From assembly GCA_030737875.1 (NCBI GenBank), contig CM060922.1, positions 308,565,456 to 308,629,455 on the forward strand: a stretch of 64,000 nucleotides of DNA. Direction: 5' to 3'. The translations under genes were made by a program, and so were the position numbers. Shown piece by piece: positions 1-12,000 of the stretch (its first letter is position 1; every line of letters begins with the position of its first letter). Below the pieces are notes generated by a model. The model saw only the letters and a list, made by a program, of their open reading frames with translations, ran no database searches and was not told where the DNA came from. Source of the DNA: Allium sativum. Lineage: Eukaryota > Streptophyta > Magnoliopsida > Asparagales > Amaryllidaceae.

Positions 1-340
1 CCCAAATCCTTTGGTTTGTTCTTCGATTCAGAATGTTTCTTCAGTAGTTTCTCCTGAGGATATGGTTCTTTGGAATAAGTTGGAGCTTTAGAAATGTACT
101 TATCTCCCTCACGATGAATGGAATAGCTCTTGTACTTCTATAAATCTGGGCGAGGCAGAGACCAAGAGCGGGAGGATCGATGGTATTATATAAGATTGAT
201 GATGTCTCTTATTGTCTCTCCCACCGCCTTCGTGTTGAGCTTGTTCGGTGTCGGAGTCGTATCTGGGTAAGCTTGCATGGACATTCTTGAGATTGTAGTT
301 CCAACGAGGCATCTTTCCTACAAAACACCACAAACAAGCA

Positions 341-781
341 TTAGGTATTAGAATTAACATAGCACACAGGTTTCGTGACGTGTAGTGCAAGTGCAGTGCG
401 TATCCTAAGCGATCCCCCTCCAACGGACCAGAGCTCGGAGTTAGGCGTGCCCGTGTAGGCTCCCAGATTTTTGCAGGAGTGGCCTCCTCCAGAGGTAAGG
501 AAGAATGAATCTGTGTCGAGATCTTTGGACGTATAAATCTCGTAAGGCAAAGGAAGCTTAGACAAGTCTCTGAATATGGGATGGTCTAGTTGGGAACCAC
601 CAATATGAGACCTAATGGGAGATGGTGTTTTAGGAGAGGGTTGTCTTTCTGAAGCAGAAGTGTCCTTTAGGTCAGCGTCCTGGGGCTCTCCCCCAATTGG
701 CATGTTCATAATTTCATCATCTTGGATATGCATTGGAGAAGGGCTTTTAAGAAAGCCGTTTAGATCTTGCGCGGGGGTCAT
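341..781 (-). CDS. Hypothetical downstream exon/ORF of the antisense gene
   Basis: A 146-codon minus-strand ORF lies downstream of the antisense ORF in the same orientation. It is rich in Ser, Pro and Asp near the N-terminus, including 'SPKTPSPIRSH', and has no domain I recognise. Its 3' side is followed around 300-320 by a possible splice acceptor (TTTTGTAG on the minus strand) and another short open stretch. It could be a later exon of the same antisense gene or an unrelated chance ORF. The spacing and orientation favour the former, weakly. Confidence 0.25.
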   Translation of the reverse strand: MTPAQDLNGFLKSPSPMHIQDDEIMNMPIGGEPQDADLKDTSASERQPSPKTPSPIRSHIGGSQLDHPIFRDLSKLPLPYEIYTSKDLDTDSFFLTSGGGHSCKNLGAYTGTPNSELWSVGGGSLRIRTALALHVTKPVCYVNSNT

Positions 782-1028
782 CTCTTTATCTTCCGACTAT
801 AGGGGCACACTGTTGGTTTCTAATTATGCAGGAGAAATTTGAGTTGGGGAACGTATACGTAAGCACCACCTTCGTGTCATATACTTCGACTCATGACGAG
901 AAAACGATGATGATGAAGATATCCGTCCACTAAGCACTTCCTAACACTTAAGAATTCTGGATTGTCATTTAGTAGACAGCTCAAACGATCCCAGTATATT
1001 TGGTTTTCTTCTTCCATCGGGTTCTTAA

Positions 1029-1101
1029 CTGTAGAAGAATAAGACAAGTTAGAACATTCACTACGATGGTTGAAATGAAAGCGTCAGATTTTGAATCTTA
1101 C
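1029..1101 (-). other. Candidate 73-bp intron in the antisense ORF
   Basis: On the minus strand the segment begins GTAAGATTC and ends in a pyrimidine-rich CTTCTACAG. It lies directly after the coding stretch that follows the antisense ORF, and the sequence after the acceptor reads open again for roughly 50 codons. Length and borders fit a plant intron. No transcript evidence is available here. Confidence 0.4.
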
Positions 1102-1150
1102 TTGACTGGATCCATCGTTTAGCGCATCCAATTGGATGCTTGACATAGAA

Positions 1151-1750
1151 TCACTCGGGCTTTACATCCCCCACTTTATTGTATCCTTCATTGACAATCT
1201 TCTTCTTGGGAACAGACTCAAAGTATATGAAAGACGGAGTTTCCTTCGTACGATGCTTGAAATGATAAAGGAAATTTATACCTTCGAAAGTGAGCTCCAT
1301 GCCTAAGATTTCCATGTATGCAATGTATAATGTATATAGATAGGCATAGGCATTGGGATGGAGTTGATGGAAGCAATCCACATTCGTCTTAGAAAGTCGA
1401 CGACGAATGATGGAAACGGCGGAATAGCCTCTACATAACACATCAATCGACTGATTGCCATGTACCCCTCTGGGAGGATTGTGGGGTCTGTCTGTTTTAG
1501 TTTCTACTCTGATTTGTTCCCAAGGGATTCCATGCTTCGTACATATACGCCTAAGTCTGTGTTCGTCGACTGTTGAACGAACATAATCACTGGGTGCCTC
1601 TAGGATGGTTGCACTTCCAAATTCGTCGAGAGCACGATCGTCTCTTACTACCCCTCCTTCGTCCTCATCCATGGAGACTTCACCTCCAAATGATTTTGCG
1701 CTCTCGTGAATTTTTATCTCAAAATATGATACAGTGTTGTCCCACTCCAT
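1151..1750 (-). CDS. Antisense ORF with 'putative gypsy-type transposase' domain (Tat aORF)
   Basis: This 199-codon ORF starts at an ATG at 1750. The first 80 or so residues are acidic and unremarkable. Residues about 120-175 contain 'QLHPNAYAYL' followed by a hydrophobic stretch and 'YHFKHRTKETPSFIYFES', which matches the feel of the PF04195 family seen in plant retrotransposons. The molecular function of that family is unknown; the name does not show transposase activity. The ORF stops at TGA 1151-1153, but the same frame stays open beyond it as far as a good 5' splice site at 1101, so the stop may be a mutation in a longer spliced ORF. It faces the 3' LTR at 3354. It is probably a decayed element gene rather than a host gene. 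Confidence 0.5.
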   Translation of the reverse strand: MEWDNTVSYFEIKIHESAKSFGGEVSMDEDEGGVVRDDRALDEFGSATILEAPSDYVRSTVDEHRLRRICTKHGIPWEQIRVETKTDRPHNPPRGVHGNQSIDVLCRGYSAVSIIRRRLSKTNVDCFHQLHPNAYAYLYTLYIAYMEILGMELTFEGINFLYHFKHRTKETPSFIYFESVPKKKIVNEGYNKVGDVKPE

Positions 1751-3340
1751 ATCTGAATTGGATGAGATAGCTTCGAGATTGGGTTTACTAGATGATCCTG
1801 GAACTGCAGTCTTTTCTGATAATCTTGCTCAGCTTCTTCCAGACATGCTTGCTGTACTATCCAAGAGATACAAGGATTAGAGTGTAGTTGCCCGTATCCC
1901 CCCGTATGTGCGTGTGAACTAATCTATGCCAATGTGTGCAGTGCTGAATAGGAAAGACACAAAATAAACAGAAAAAGAAAACAGTGAGTTAGTATGCATT
2001 GAATGACTTTATGTTCGCTTAAGTCCTGAAAATTCTATTCTGAAGGCTCTATCCTAACTGTCCGCAAATCGATAAATTGTGTTTGGCTCTAATTGAGTTA
2101 TATGCAAACATGTGCCACAAGTTTGTGTTGTCAAGGTCCTTATTTTGATCAAGTTCAATTGTATGTAAAGATGCATATGAAGATATTCGGGTCAGATCAG
2201 ATTTCCTTGAGCAGGAGATGCGGGTCGGCTCCTGGGATTAGATCAGGTTAAAGCACCTTGACCCGAACCGATCCCAATAAATGAATTGAACCCTCTCCAG
2301 TTCCTCATATCCGTCGCTCTGACCCGAAAGCACATGACGTCTCCACCTGAACCCACATGAAAGCCTTCTCCCTCTTCTATCTTCTCTAAGCCTTTCTCCA
2401 CTTCATATGCCCCTAAAATTGGAGGATAGCATCCCATGTTGAGTTTATTGAACCTAAATATAGACCACCTATACCGCCACCTAGAACTGACTTAAGCGTC
2501 ACTAACGACGACGACCGTCGGGCGAGTTACGGTGTCATCGTCGTCGCAGGTAAGACAATGGGGGTTAAACACAATGTTTAGAAGCCATTCATTTGAAATC
2601 GGAAATAAAAAGGGATGGATTAAGTAATCTAAAAAACCAACCTTCGAATCAAATTGAAAAATAGGAAAAGTTTTGTGGATTTGAGAATTAGGGGTTTCCT
2701 TCTTTAGATTGGGGCAGATCGATTCAAGAGAGGGGATAAAGTGAGAGAGAAGACAGTGAGAGGTCAACTTATATATCAAGGATAGGAGGCCCTTTGTATT
2801 CCCTCATGAACTGACGACCCAATCCGACTCGCTCCAGTATTCAGCAATAGAAGCGTGCTCTGAATCCCTTCAAACCAAATACGGTGGCGGGTCAGAAGAA
2901 CGTATCCCAGTCTATAGTACAATAAAAGAGATTGATTAAAGTTGACCAGACCAAATGCAGGAACGGGTCGGTGAAGCTCGACCTGACTCATTGTCGAATC
3001 CTCAGTCCAATCACAAAGCTATGGTTAATTAAAACAAAGGGGGATATAATCACTAGTACAAAGTGACTTGACCCAAGCGGTTCTTATTTTTCAAATCAAC
3101 GAAAGTTAATGAATTTACCTAGAGGCTCTCTTGTATCCTGATTAAAGTTCCCAATTTGTTGAGCATGATGAAGATGGTAATGGGTCAAGCTTTCTATTTA
3201 TACTTGATGTGGAAATCAAAAAGCACAACTTCATAAAGCGTCACGACTTTACAAATAAACACGACCATTAATGATCAACGGTTCAAGAACAGACAGATTG
3301 GCAATTTCGAAGCACGTCACATCTCCAATAAGATGTATTT
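1751..3340. other. Non-coding internal region of the Tat-like element
   Basis: No ORF here looks real on either strand. The sequence lies between the start of the antisense ORF and the polypurine tract before the 3' LTR, so it would contain any promoter for the antisense gene. I found no clear TATA box in the right place. Confidence 0.4.
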
Positions 3341-3353
3341 CGAGGGGGTAAAA

Positions 3354-4165
3354 TGTTGGTATATCTCATGATTAGGCCAAGCAAAGTCCAGATGATCACT
3401 TGCGAGTAACGAAGTCAGATCGAATCGATGAAGAAATCCCAAGTCGAAAGGGAGAACTTGTGCATCAAAACATGCTGAGCAAGACCAGTTCGGGTTAGAG
3501 AAACCATGACCCAATCCCCACGCGTGTAAGCAGCTAAACTACAGAAAATCATCAGTGGGTCAGATCGGGGTACTGCTACCCGCTCCGCACAACACATGAA
3601 GGCAACTAAGAATGTACATCTGATAGGGTCGGAGTACCCCCATATCTGACCCATTTTGCATCTGTTGTGCTGAGGCAATTACACCACATTCCGAGTTTTG
3701 TTCCTAAAAATGTGGATCGAAAACTGTCACCTACCCACGAACTTGATGTGTTGTACCCACTTCTCCACGTCCAAATCCGAGATTCAAGGGATAAGAGTCA
3801 CGTCACTACCCGACCTGCTTGTCTTCTCTTCCTATAAATACACCAAGACTTGTCATTTTGAGGGATCTTTTGGCACTCTACATACTCAAGCTTCACCACT
3901 AACAATATTACTCTATTTTATTCAGATTGTACTCTAGATTTCTGAGTATAATTCTACAAACTTGGAGAGATCGTTGATTGTACTTTCGAGGTTGAGTGAT
4001 TATCTACATTGTACTTGTACTCAATTACTCAGTCAAAGAACTATAAAGTGGACGTAGGCTCGTTAACGCCGAACTATTATAAACCTTGTGAGTTGACTGT
4101 CGTTATATTACTATTCTCTACGATTCCTATTCTATTGAGTGTTAGAACCACTTTTTCGTCTAACA
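3354..4165 (+). repeat. 3' LTR of the Tat-like Ty3 element
   Basis: It starts TGTTGG and ends TCTAACA, an imperfect terminal inverted repeat, and is preceded by a polypurine tract. A TATAAATA box at 3833-3840 sets plus-strand transcription. The U5 part near 4035-4080 carries a 'gtggacgtaggctcg...gccgaac' segment typical of plant Ty3 LTRs. No primer-binding site follows the right end, so this is the 3' copy. The length is 812 bp. Confidence 0.65.
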
Positions 4166-4552
4166 GAAAGTAAAAGTTTTAAAGCTGCACCTCTTCGACT
4201 TTCAAGCACATATTTATGTAGCTGTAGTTGTTTTTTTTATGTACAAGCAATGAACATTTCCCAATTATATGTTAGCTTTACCATTTTATTGATCATTATA
4301 TGGATGATCTTTTGATTGTTACATCATTAAACCTAGTTTTCACTATATTCAATTCATTATTTGCTAGGTATAATTTCACCGTATTTGATACTATTAAGTT
4401 AGTTATATAGTGATAGTAACAAGACATGTTTTATTATTTGATTTTGCGAGATGCACAGTTATTTGTTGCAAAAAGAGCTTTTTTTTAGAGTTTAGGGTAA
4501 TAAATATCAAATGCAATAGAACACTATCTTCTAAAATCATATACAAGAATAA
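4166..4552. other. AT-rich stretch without a recognised feature
   Basis: About 390 bp between the Tat-like LTR and the next copia LTR. I see no ORF, repeat or terminal motif in it. Confidence 0.5.
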
Positions 4553-4912
4553 TGTTGGAAATTACGCAAATTCCCTATAATTTGATTTGTGAAGGAAAAA
4601 AACAAAATTTAAAATTGTAAGACACGGAAAATTGAAACGAAGTTCAGCCAATCATGCCTACGTCTCCAGGCTGTTGTAGATCTTTTATTTGAGGGAATAT
4701 TACAAAGTGATTACATAAAACACTTTTTACTCAACATTCAATCTCACTCTAAGCTTGTTTTATTTTTCTTTCTATTGGATTTGAGATGTGATGGGATTTA
4801 CGAAGAAGAATGATGTATTTATAGGATGAGAAGATGGTTGGTGGGGGTTAGTGGCTCGGTTGGTGGTAGCCCCATGTTGATCACATGGACTGCTGGCTGC
4901 AGCCTTTTAACA
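4553..4912 (-). repeat. 3' LTR of a Ty1/copia element (copia A)
   Basis: On the minus strand it begins TGTTAAAAGGCTGC at 4912 and ends TTTCCAACA at 4553, giving TG...CA termini and 360 bp. A minus-strand TATAAATA lies at about 4815-4823. It is preceded on the minus strand by a short purine-rich tract (aagtgggata) and, further up, by the end of the copia RNase H region. I found no matching 5' LTR to the right, so the element is truncated there. Confidence 0.7.
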
Positions 4913-4974
4913 ATATCCCACTTAAAGACTAATTTCAATTGGTCTTCACACCTTGATCGTTGTAATAGCCATTC

Positions 4975-5860
4975 TGAACTTTTAATCTAGTAAACCAACT
5001 GAAGTTGAACACAACTTCAGCTTATTGATAGTTTTGTCAACATATCTGTTGGATTCTTGCTTCCTTCGATCTTCTCTAGTATTCATACATCATCTTCCAG
5101 CAGAGATCTTATGAAGTGATAACGATCCCTAATATGTTTGGTTCTGGAATGAAATGCTGAATTCTTCGTCAAGTGCACTACACTCCTTCTATCACTATAT
5201 AAAACATTTTTTTGCTGTTTGAATCCCAACTCAGCCTTGATGCTGTATCATCTCTTTACTAGCTTTCGTGATTTCTATATAATCATTCTCTATAGTGGAT
5301 AAAATAACAATCTTTTGTATCTGTGACATCTAACGAACAACTATAATTCCAACTGTGAATACATAACTAGTAGTGCTTCTTCGATGATTGACTTCACCTT
5401 CAAAGTTCATTTACATAGCCTTGAGCTTTTAACTGCCAACTACCAAAGTAAAAACCATTATGTATGGTGCTTCATAGATAACACAAAATCCACTTAACTA
5501 CTTCCCAATGAGCTTTCCCCGGATTTGATATAAACCTGCTAACAACTCCCACTACATGGCCAATGTTTGACCCCGTACAGACCATGTTATACATCATACT
5601 TCTAATAGCGGAGGAATAAGGAACATCAATCATGAAATTTTTCTCTTCCTCTGTTAGAGGGACTGATCCATGGATTAGCGAAAGTGACTGGCCAACGATT
5701 TATTGACTGCCTTAACATTGTCCATGTTGAATCTCTGCAAAACACGGTCGATGTACTCTGCCTGAGATAGCTGTAAGAACCCTCTCTGCTTCTAGTGATT
5801 TGCATTCCGGGAATCTTCTTTACTGGACCAATGTCTTTTGTGTCAAACTCTTTTGGTATA
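4975..5860 (-). pseudogene. Ty1/copia pol remnant: end of RT and RNase H (copia A, 3' part)
   Basis: Minus-strand translation in shifting frames gives copia landmarks. Near 5840 there is an RT segment reading 'DIGPVKKIPGMQI'. Near 5520-5600 there is 'MVCTGSNIGHVVGVVSRF', and near 5070-5150 an RNase H end with 'SRTKHIRDRYHFIRSL'. Several stops and frameshifts break it, so it makes no enzyme. It is the downstream half of the reading frame whose upstream half lies at 12060-13020; the LINE at 5861-12042 separates them. The 3' LTR follows at 4912. Confidence 0.75.
5844..5860. repeat. Left target-site duplication of the LINE
   Basis: caaactcttttggtata adjoins the A tail. The partner at 12043-12059 is ccaactcttttgatagt. 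They share aactcttttg with a few mismatches outside it. Both copies encode, on the minus strand, the same 'SKE' part of the copia RT, which supports a true duplication. Confidence 0.7.
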
Positions 5861-6118
5861 TTTTTTTGGCAAAGCCGACGGGGCTGAGTGGGCCCCTACC
5901 ACTTTTATTGACATGCTAAGATGATTACAAAGAAACATAGGCAGAAAAAAGCAATATTAGAGTACGGAGAGAACAAGCATATCGACCGTTAACTAAAGAA
6001 GACATAAACACTTGTTTACAGAAATTAAATGCTAGCTTAGTCTCTCAAAAATCCCCGGATCGTAGGTAAATTATAGGAACTTTAGACCATCTCTTATATC
6101 CCGCCATAACTGATGCTT

Positions 6119-9100
6119 CTAGTCGTTGTAACTCAGGATTTGCGTACTGTCAAAAGTACAAGAATTGCGCTTCAACCAAATAGCATGCGTGACCTTCTTT
6201 AGTATGTATGTGTTGAGCCTCTTAGTAGGACTTTTAGCGCCTGTCTTTTGTTTGAAGAAACTCCACTGATCTTCGTTGGTTACAGAGAAGCCGTGAAGAT
6301 TGATTTGTTGCAACACTTCAGTACTCAAAAGATGGACCACTTCACATTCAAAGAAAAGGTGACACCGATTCTCAATAGCCTTTCCACAGAGGATGCAAAG
6401 AGTTTGAATTTCCATGCCAAGCTCCGCAAGACGCTCCTTCGTCAAAATTGCTTGATTGATCACCTTCCAAAACAACATGTTTCCTTAGCATTATTATCCG
6501 TTTTCCAAATCGTTTTGCTCCATATGCAAATTGGTAGTGTAGTAAAGTCTGATAAAGCATGATGCATTTTCTTAATATTGAAGTCCTCACCTAACCAATT
6601 CCATTCAGTGTTGCGCTGAGAAGTAGGATGACGATTAATTTCTTCAATCTTACTCTACAGCCAGCGTGCATGACGCAAAACAGCATTGGGCAAGCATATC
6701 TTATCATGAACTATTAAGTCTCCAACAGCCACTTCTTTGTGAACTCCAGTTCCTTGTTTCTCCAGGTAAGTCATACTGTCATTCAGAATAATACCATGAT
6801 CAAGCCATGGGTCTTCCCAAAACTTGATCCTGTCATAAGCAGCAAAACCAAATTTAAAGTGAGGTAAAATCTTGTATTTCAGTCTATTAATACACTTCCA
6901 GGTCCAGCTAAATCCTTGAAGTGTACGTAAAGACCAAAGACTTTGTTCTTTCAGTACATGTTTCATAGATCAACGGACCCAAAGACTTGTTGTGCCGTTA
7001 AGAATATCATCAATAAGTGTAGCTATAACTGCATTATTCCAAAGACTGGTATTGATTAATCCTGGCCCACCTTTATTCAAGGGTCTAGTAAGCTTAGTGT
7101 ACGATATGGGGGCAAGGTACTTAACATGCATATTACCTTTCCAAAAAAAATTTGTGTAGGTAGAACGTATCATATTATGTAGTTTACTAGGAAGTAAATA
7201 AGTGTGAGACCAATACACTTGCATAGAAATATTAACAGATTTTATGAGCGTTAACCTACCATCTCGACTAAGAAAGATAGTGGACCAGCAATTATGTCTT
7301 TTAGTAATTCTCCGAAACAAAGGAAGACACTGAAGTGTGGTGATTCTTGAAGTTGCCATCGGCAATCTAAGATACGATAAGGATGTGTCACTACAAGTTA
7401 TGCCCGTGTAAACCTTGTATCTCAGAAATACGTGATTGAGAAACTCCAGCAAGCATTATGTTCGATTTGTCATAATTAATTTTCAAACCGGTTAACAAGT
7501 AGAATTCTTGAAGTGTAGACATGATATTAGTTAACGTTTTATCATTCGGTATGCAGAAAACAATCAAGTCGTCAACGAACATAAGGGAGGTAATGCACAG
7601 ATCAGAGCATTTTGGGTGCAAATCAAAAAGGTTAGTGGCTACCGGTTTATCTAGCATTCTCGTTAACATCTCCATGACCATGATAAATAAATAAGAAGAT
7701 ATAGGATCTCCTTGCCTGATTCCTTGTTTACTCTCAAAAAATCCTACTGGAGAGCCGTTAACATTGATAGAAAAGTGAGCTGTACTAATACAAGAGTGAA
7801 CCCAAGCCGTAAAACAAACAGAAAAGTTCATGTAACTAAGTATTCTTATGATAGAGGACCACTGAATAGTATCGAACGCTTTCCTAATGTCAAGCTTAAT
7901 CATGGCTCTAAGGGATAAATTTTTTGCATTATAACCTTTGATCAATTCATGAGCTATGAGTACATTATCAAGAATGTTCCTAAGCAGCTTGATTCTGAGA
8001 AATTACATGTGGGAGAACATGCTTCAGTCTACTAGCAATCGCTTTAGAGATACATTTATAAATTGTATTACAGCAAGAAATAGGTCTAAACTGATTCACA
8101 TTGCTCGCATTCTTGGTTTTTGGTATGAGAGCTATTATAGTGTTATTAAAAGCATGGAACATGTTAGCTCTTTTAAAAAATTGTTTGGCTGCGCTGCAGA
8201 CATCATTTTCAACTATATTCCAACATGTTGTGTAAAAGACTGCATTAAGCACATCCGGTCCGCCACACGAGTGTTTATTGAGTGAAAGCATCGCATGTTT
8301 AATTTCTTCATCCGTAACAGTAGAACAAAGGTTATTTTTCATTTCAGCACTTATTTTGGGTAATAACATAGGATTTATATCATCAATTTTAGGCACAAAA
8401 TTATTATTATTACCAAAGAGATCCTCAAAATAATTAACAAAAGCGGACTGAATAGATAAAAGAGAATTATGTACCTGCCCTTGCTGATCAATAATGGTGT
8501 GTATAGTTTCTCTTACTTGTTTAGCCTTGAGCGCTGCATGGAAGTATGCAGTGTTCCTATCGCCTTCTTGATGCCATTTGATTATACCATTTTGTTTCCT
8601 CATCCTAGATTCCATGACGAGAGCTTCATGATGTTGGCAAGAGATCTCATATTCAAAAGGAGGATACATGGGATTGAGCGGATCTCTCAACATGCTGGTT
8701 TGAATTTGTTCAAATTGCCTCTTAAGAGTGTACAACTTTAAGCTACCACTTCCAAAATTCTTAACCGACAAAACTTTCAGTTTATTCTTAATGGCTTTAT
8801 GTTTTTTATATAGTTTAAACATATGATTGCCATAGCAACTAAAATACCATGTCTTTTTAACTAAGTCAAGAAAGTCATTTTGTTTGGTCCAAATATCAAA
8901 AAATCTAAAGGAAGGTTTTCTATCAATATTCTGCTCATTCAAGCGCAAGATTTGAGGTAAATGATCAGAAAGGATTGGCATGGAAATCTCGTTAACTAAA
9001 CTAGGCCATTCAATGTAAGAAGTTGCATTACAAAAGGAATGGTCTATTTTAGAAAACGTACGAATTCCATTCCTACTACAATTGTTCCAAAAGTAGGCAG

Positions 9101-9644
9101 GGTCATTATTGTTAATCTCAATAACCTCAGAGTTCATTATAGCCAAATTAATGTGTCTGATTTCAGTGAGGGTGACGATATTGCCTTCTATCCTATCATT
9201 AAGTTCTAGAAGGGAATTAAAATCTCCATTAATCAACCAAGGTACCAGATTTTGTTTGAGAGAGGGCATGGCATGAAAGAGGTTTTTCCTAGCAGCTGAG
9301 GTGTTATGGGCGTACACAAAAGTAATATAATAAGTTGTAGAGGAAGGGATATGTAAGTTTTGACAGTGAATAAACTGGCTAGATGAGCTTATTTTAGTTA
9401 GCTAGTGAATACTAGGATCAAATAAGACCAATATTCTACTGTATGAAGCATTCTCTAAATTATGTAAAAAATTCCAAGAAGGATTATTGTACCTTGCAGC
9501 TTTGATAGTCAGGGCTTCATTAAGTTTCATTTCCAGGATGGCAATAGCCGAAAGGTTGTATTTCATAATCATGCTTTTGCATCCGTTGAGATTGATTTGA
9601 TTGTGTGCTCCTCTACTATTCCATATACATATGTTGTGTATCAT
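6119..9644 (-). pseudogene. LINE ORF2: endonuclease, reverse transcriptase, zinc-binding C-terminus
   Basis: The start is the ATG at 9644, whose ATGA overlaps the ORF1 stop. The AP endonuclease part lies at about 9640-8900 and includes 'INGDFNS' and 'SDHLP'. The RT begins around 8100 with 'NQFRPISCCNTIYK' and carries 'LDIRKAFDTIQW', 'GIRQGDPIS' and the catalytic FVDD at 7568-7579. The C-terminus near 6370 shows the zinc-binding RT-associated module 'CILCGK...CHLFFEC'. The product would nick target DNA and prime reverse transcription from the nick. Frames change near 9318-9402, near 7950-7980, near 7390-7450 and near 6600, and stops occur, so this copy cannot make an active protein. Confidence 0.85.
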
Positions 9645-12000
9645 AATTTAAAATCGATATGTTTTTCAGTGCTCCTTGTCATAGATCTAGTCTTGGCTCC
9701 ACCTTGAGCTCCTGGCGTAGGAGTGCTGCTTTTGTTTTCTTTGATATTGAGGTCTACTTTGCAGCTTTTACTTTTCTCAAACAGGTGAGAATCACATGGT
9801 TCTTTGAAGCCAGGTGGTGCTAATATGGAGTTGTAGACGTTCTCGCACTGCTTAGAAGTTATTATATTCACATCTTCATGATCCTTTTCTTTGGGTTTTT
9901 CTTTACTCTACGTTCCTTGCATCTGAATTTTACTCACTTGGCTGGTACTAAGGCTACATGTGTTCAATGTGGTCAGACGAGGCATGACTGCTAATATTCT
10001 AAGCTTGAAGTTCTTATCTGTATATATGTAAGCTTCATCACATTTATTAGAAGTAAGTGGAGCACACTCAAATATGGTAGTATCTTTCTCAGCAGGTTCT
10101 TCAATCGTTTCAATTATTATCTCATTCTTAGTTCGTCGAGGGTTACCACTAGTATTAGCGTTGACAATAAGATTTGATGTTAGTTGGCTTTGTAGAGTTT
10201 CAATAGCTTTTTCTTTGTCCTTAACTTTGGTGCCAGTTTCCACATCTTTATTGGCTTGTCCAGCTTTAGAACTCATGGGAACATCGTGGTTTGCACTTGA
10301 AAACTGAGTGACCTATTCATGCGAGTTGTTGTTTGATATTTTCTGACTTCTTGTAGCCAAATTGCATATGTCAGTACCATTAATAGTAGCAGATTCCTCC
10401 AAAGTACTTAAAGCACTAAAGCTGTTCATAGATAACATAGCAGTTTTTGTTGGCACAGTTTTGGTAGTCTGTTTCATTTGCGTATTTTTATCAATTATTT
10501 CTTCTTACTCAGGCATATAATATGCCAAGCTTATTTCCTTTCTCTTGTAAATGGGTTTCGGTCGTGTGAATGATTTGGCGAAGCTATTGATTCTTTGTGA
10601 TTTGAATGCAACTTTGCTCTTGTTCCTTTCAATCTTTTTCCATGGTGCTTCTCTTCTTACTAGATTTCTTTTATCTTGATAATTTCCCTTATTGCTCTCT
10701 GTTTGCTGCACTGAGTTGTTCACTTGTTCTTTACCTTTGCTATACCCCATATTCTTAACCTGTTCTTGATTCTTGTCTTGTTGTTCTTTGTGGTTGTTTC
10801 CCTGAGATTTATCCTTTTGATTGCTTGCTTCACAGTCTTCTTCTTTGTATCCAAAAACACAACATTTTGTGCAAATTAGAGGTCTCCAACAATAATTCAC
10901 TTTGACTCTTTGTGTCCCACCATCAGGTAGCGTGGTTAGGAAATCTTCAATAAGTGCCTTGTCTGGTTTAATTTCAATCAGACATTTGGCATAGTGAAGT
11001 CTTTCACGTCTCTTAGTTGTTTCATCCATGCTAATTAATTTGCTGAGTCTACTGGCTAGCCAGTTAGTACCATAGTGTGATTAAGAAAAAAGTGGAATGT
11101 TTGTAAAATAAACCCAGATCGGGACTGATTTAATCATTCCACACATGTTGCTAACATTGGGTCATACGGTTTGATGATGAAAAGCTTACTCTGAATAATC
11201 AGAGGCTCGCCCAAAAGCGCTTTGTCTTTATCTTCTTCGCATGCAAACTGAAACAAGAACAGTACTCCATCAGATTTGATTTTCATCTCCCCTTTGGGTT
11301 TCCAAACAGATTTACAATTTTGATCCACTGTTGAATACGATAGCGGCTTGTCAAGAAAGAACCCAATTAAAGCTTCTTTCCAAACCGCTGAACCTGCTTC
11401 AACTACAGCGTCGGTGTGTTGCATAGCTCCATCCACAAAAATAGGCATCAAATCAACGGGTTTGTACTTCCATGCGTTGCACGGAAAATGCTGAGTAAAG
11501 GTAGTCCACACATGTTGATTATTGGCTAGAATATTGATTTGGGATGAACTCACAATGTCGCTGGAGGTACTGACATGAGACAGACTTAAAGGGTTGCTAC
11601 TGGCTGGCCGTTGAACAGCAGAGGGCACAGGCGGATTTGGGCTGGGAGTCGTCAGATTGGTTGGATCGGGCGGCGGATTGAAGAGTGATGCATCAGACGG
11701 GGCTGGAGGAGGTACTAAATACGGTGGGTTAGAATTAGGTGGTTAGGTTAGGTCTGGTGGCGCAGGAGGGGGGTTGAGAGGAGGATATGGGGTACTGATG
11801 GTCTGCGATTAGACATGTGGAGCTGACAGTGGATCGATAGCGGAGCCTGGAAAAAGAGGTGGGGCAGCATTTGCTATCGGCCGGTCTTTAGGGTGAGCTG
11901 GCAAAGGATTGATCGGTGGAGGAGGGGCAGCTGATGGAATGATTTGGAGGCTTGAGGAGGAAGATGGAAAACTGGGGGAAAAGGAAATTTCTGCCATCAA
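9641..12000 (-). pseudogene. LINE ORF1 (DUF4283-type RNA-binding protein)
   Basis: The ATG at 12000 opens a Ser/Pro-rich N-terminus with proline tracts. The DUF4283-like domain lies at about 11134-11500 and includes 'VWKEALIGFFLDKPL' and 'GVLFLFQFACEEDKD'. A zinc-knuckle-like motif follows near 10830-10860, reading C-x2-C then Y in place of the usual His, then C. A basic, Asn/Gln-rich linker leads to a C-terminus ending at the TGA 9641-9643. In-frame stops occur near 11808, 11745, 11133, 10504 and 9907, and there is a frameshift between 11134 and 11029. ORF1 proteins of plant LINEs bind element RNA. This copy is dead. Confidence 0.75.

Larger units (their letters stand above)
1..4165 (+). mobile_element. 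3' portion of a Tat-like Ty3/gypsy retrotransposon
   Basis: The segment ends in a plus-strand 3' LTR at 3354-4165, preceded by a purine-rich tract at 3341-3353 (cgagggggtaaaa). Upstream, on the opposite strand, lies an ORF resembling the plant 'putative gypsy type transposase' family. Antisense ORFs between pol and the 3' LTR are known in the Tat lineage (Grande, Retand), which is why I assign it there. The gag-pol part would lie left of the window, so no RT or integrase is visible to confirm the lineage. About 1.6 kb between the antisense ORF and the LTR holds no convincing coding sequence. The assignment is an inference from organisation plus one domain. Confidence 0.6.

Noticed and set aside
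2492..3000. Minus-strand ORFs of 71-95 codons near the Tat-like LTR
   Set aside because: No domain, no conserved composition, and they overlap non-coding element DNA.
6248..6562. Plus-strand ORF opposite LINE ORF2
   Set aside because: It is the mirror of the recognised zinc-binding part of ORF2.
7956..8285. Plus-strand ORF of 109 codons
   Set aside because: It mirrors the LINE RT and has no domain of its own.
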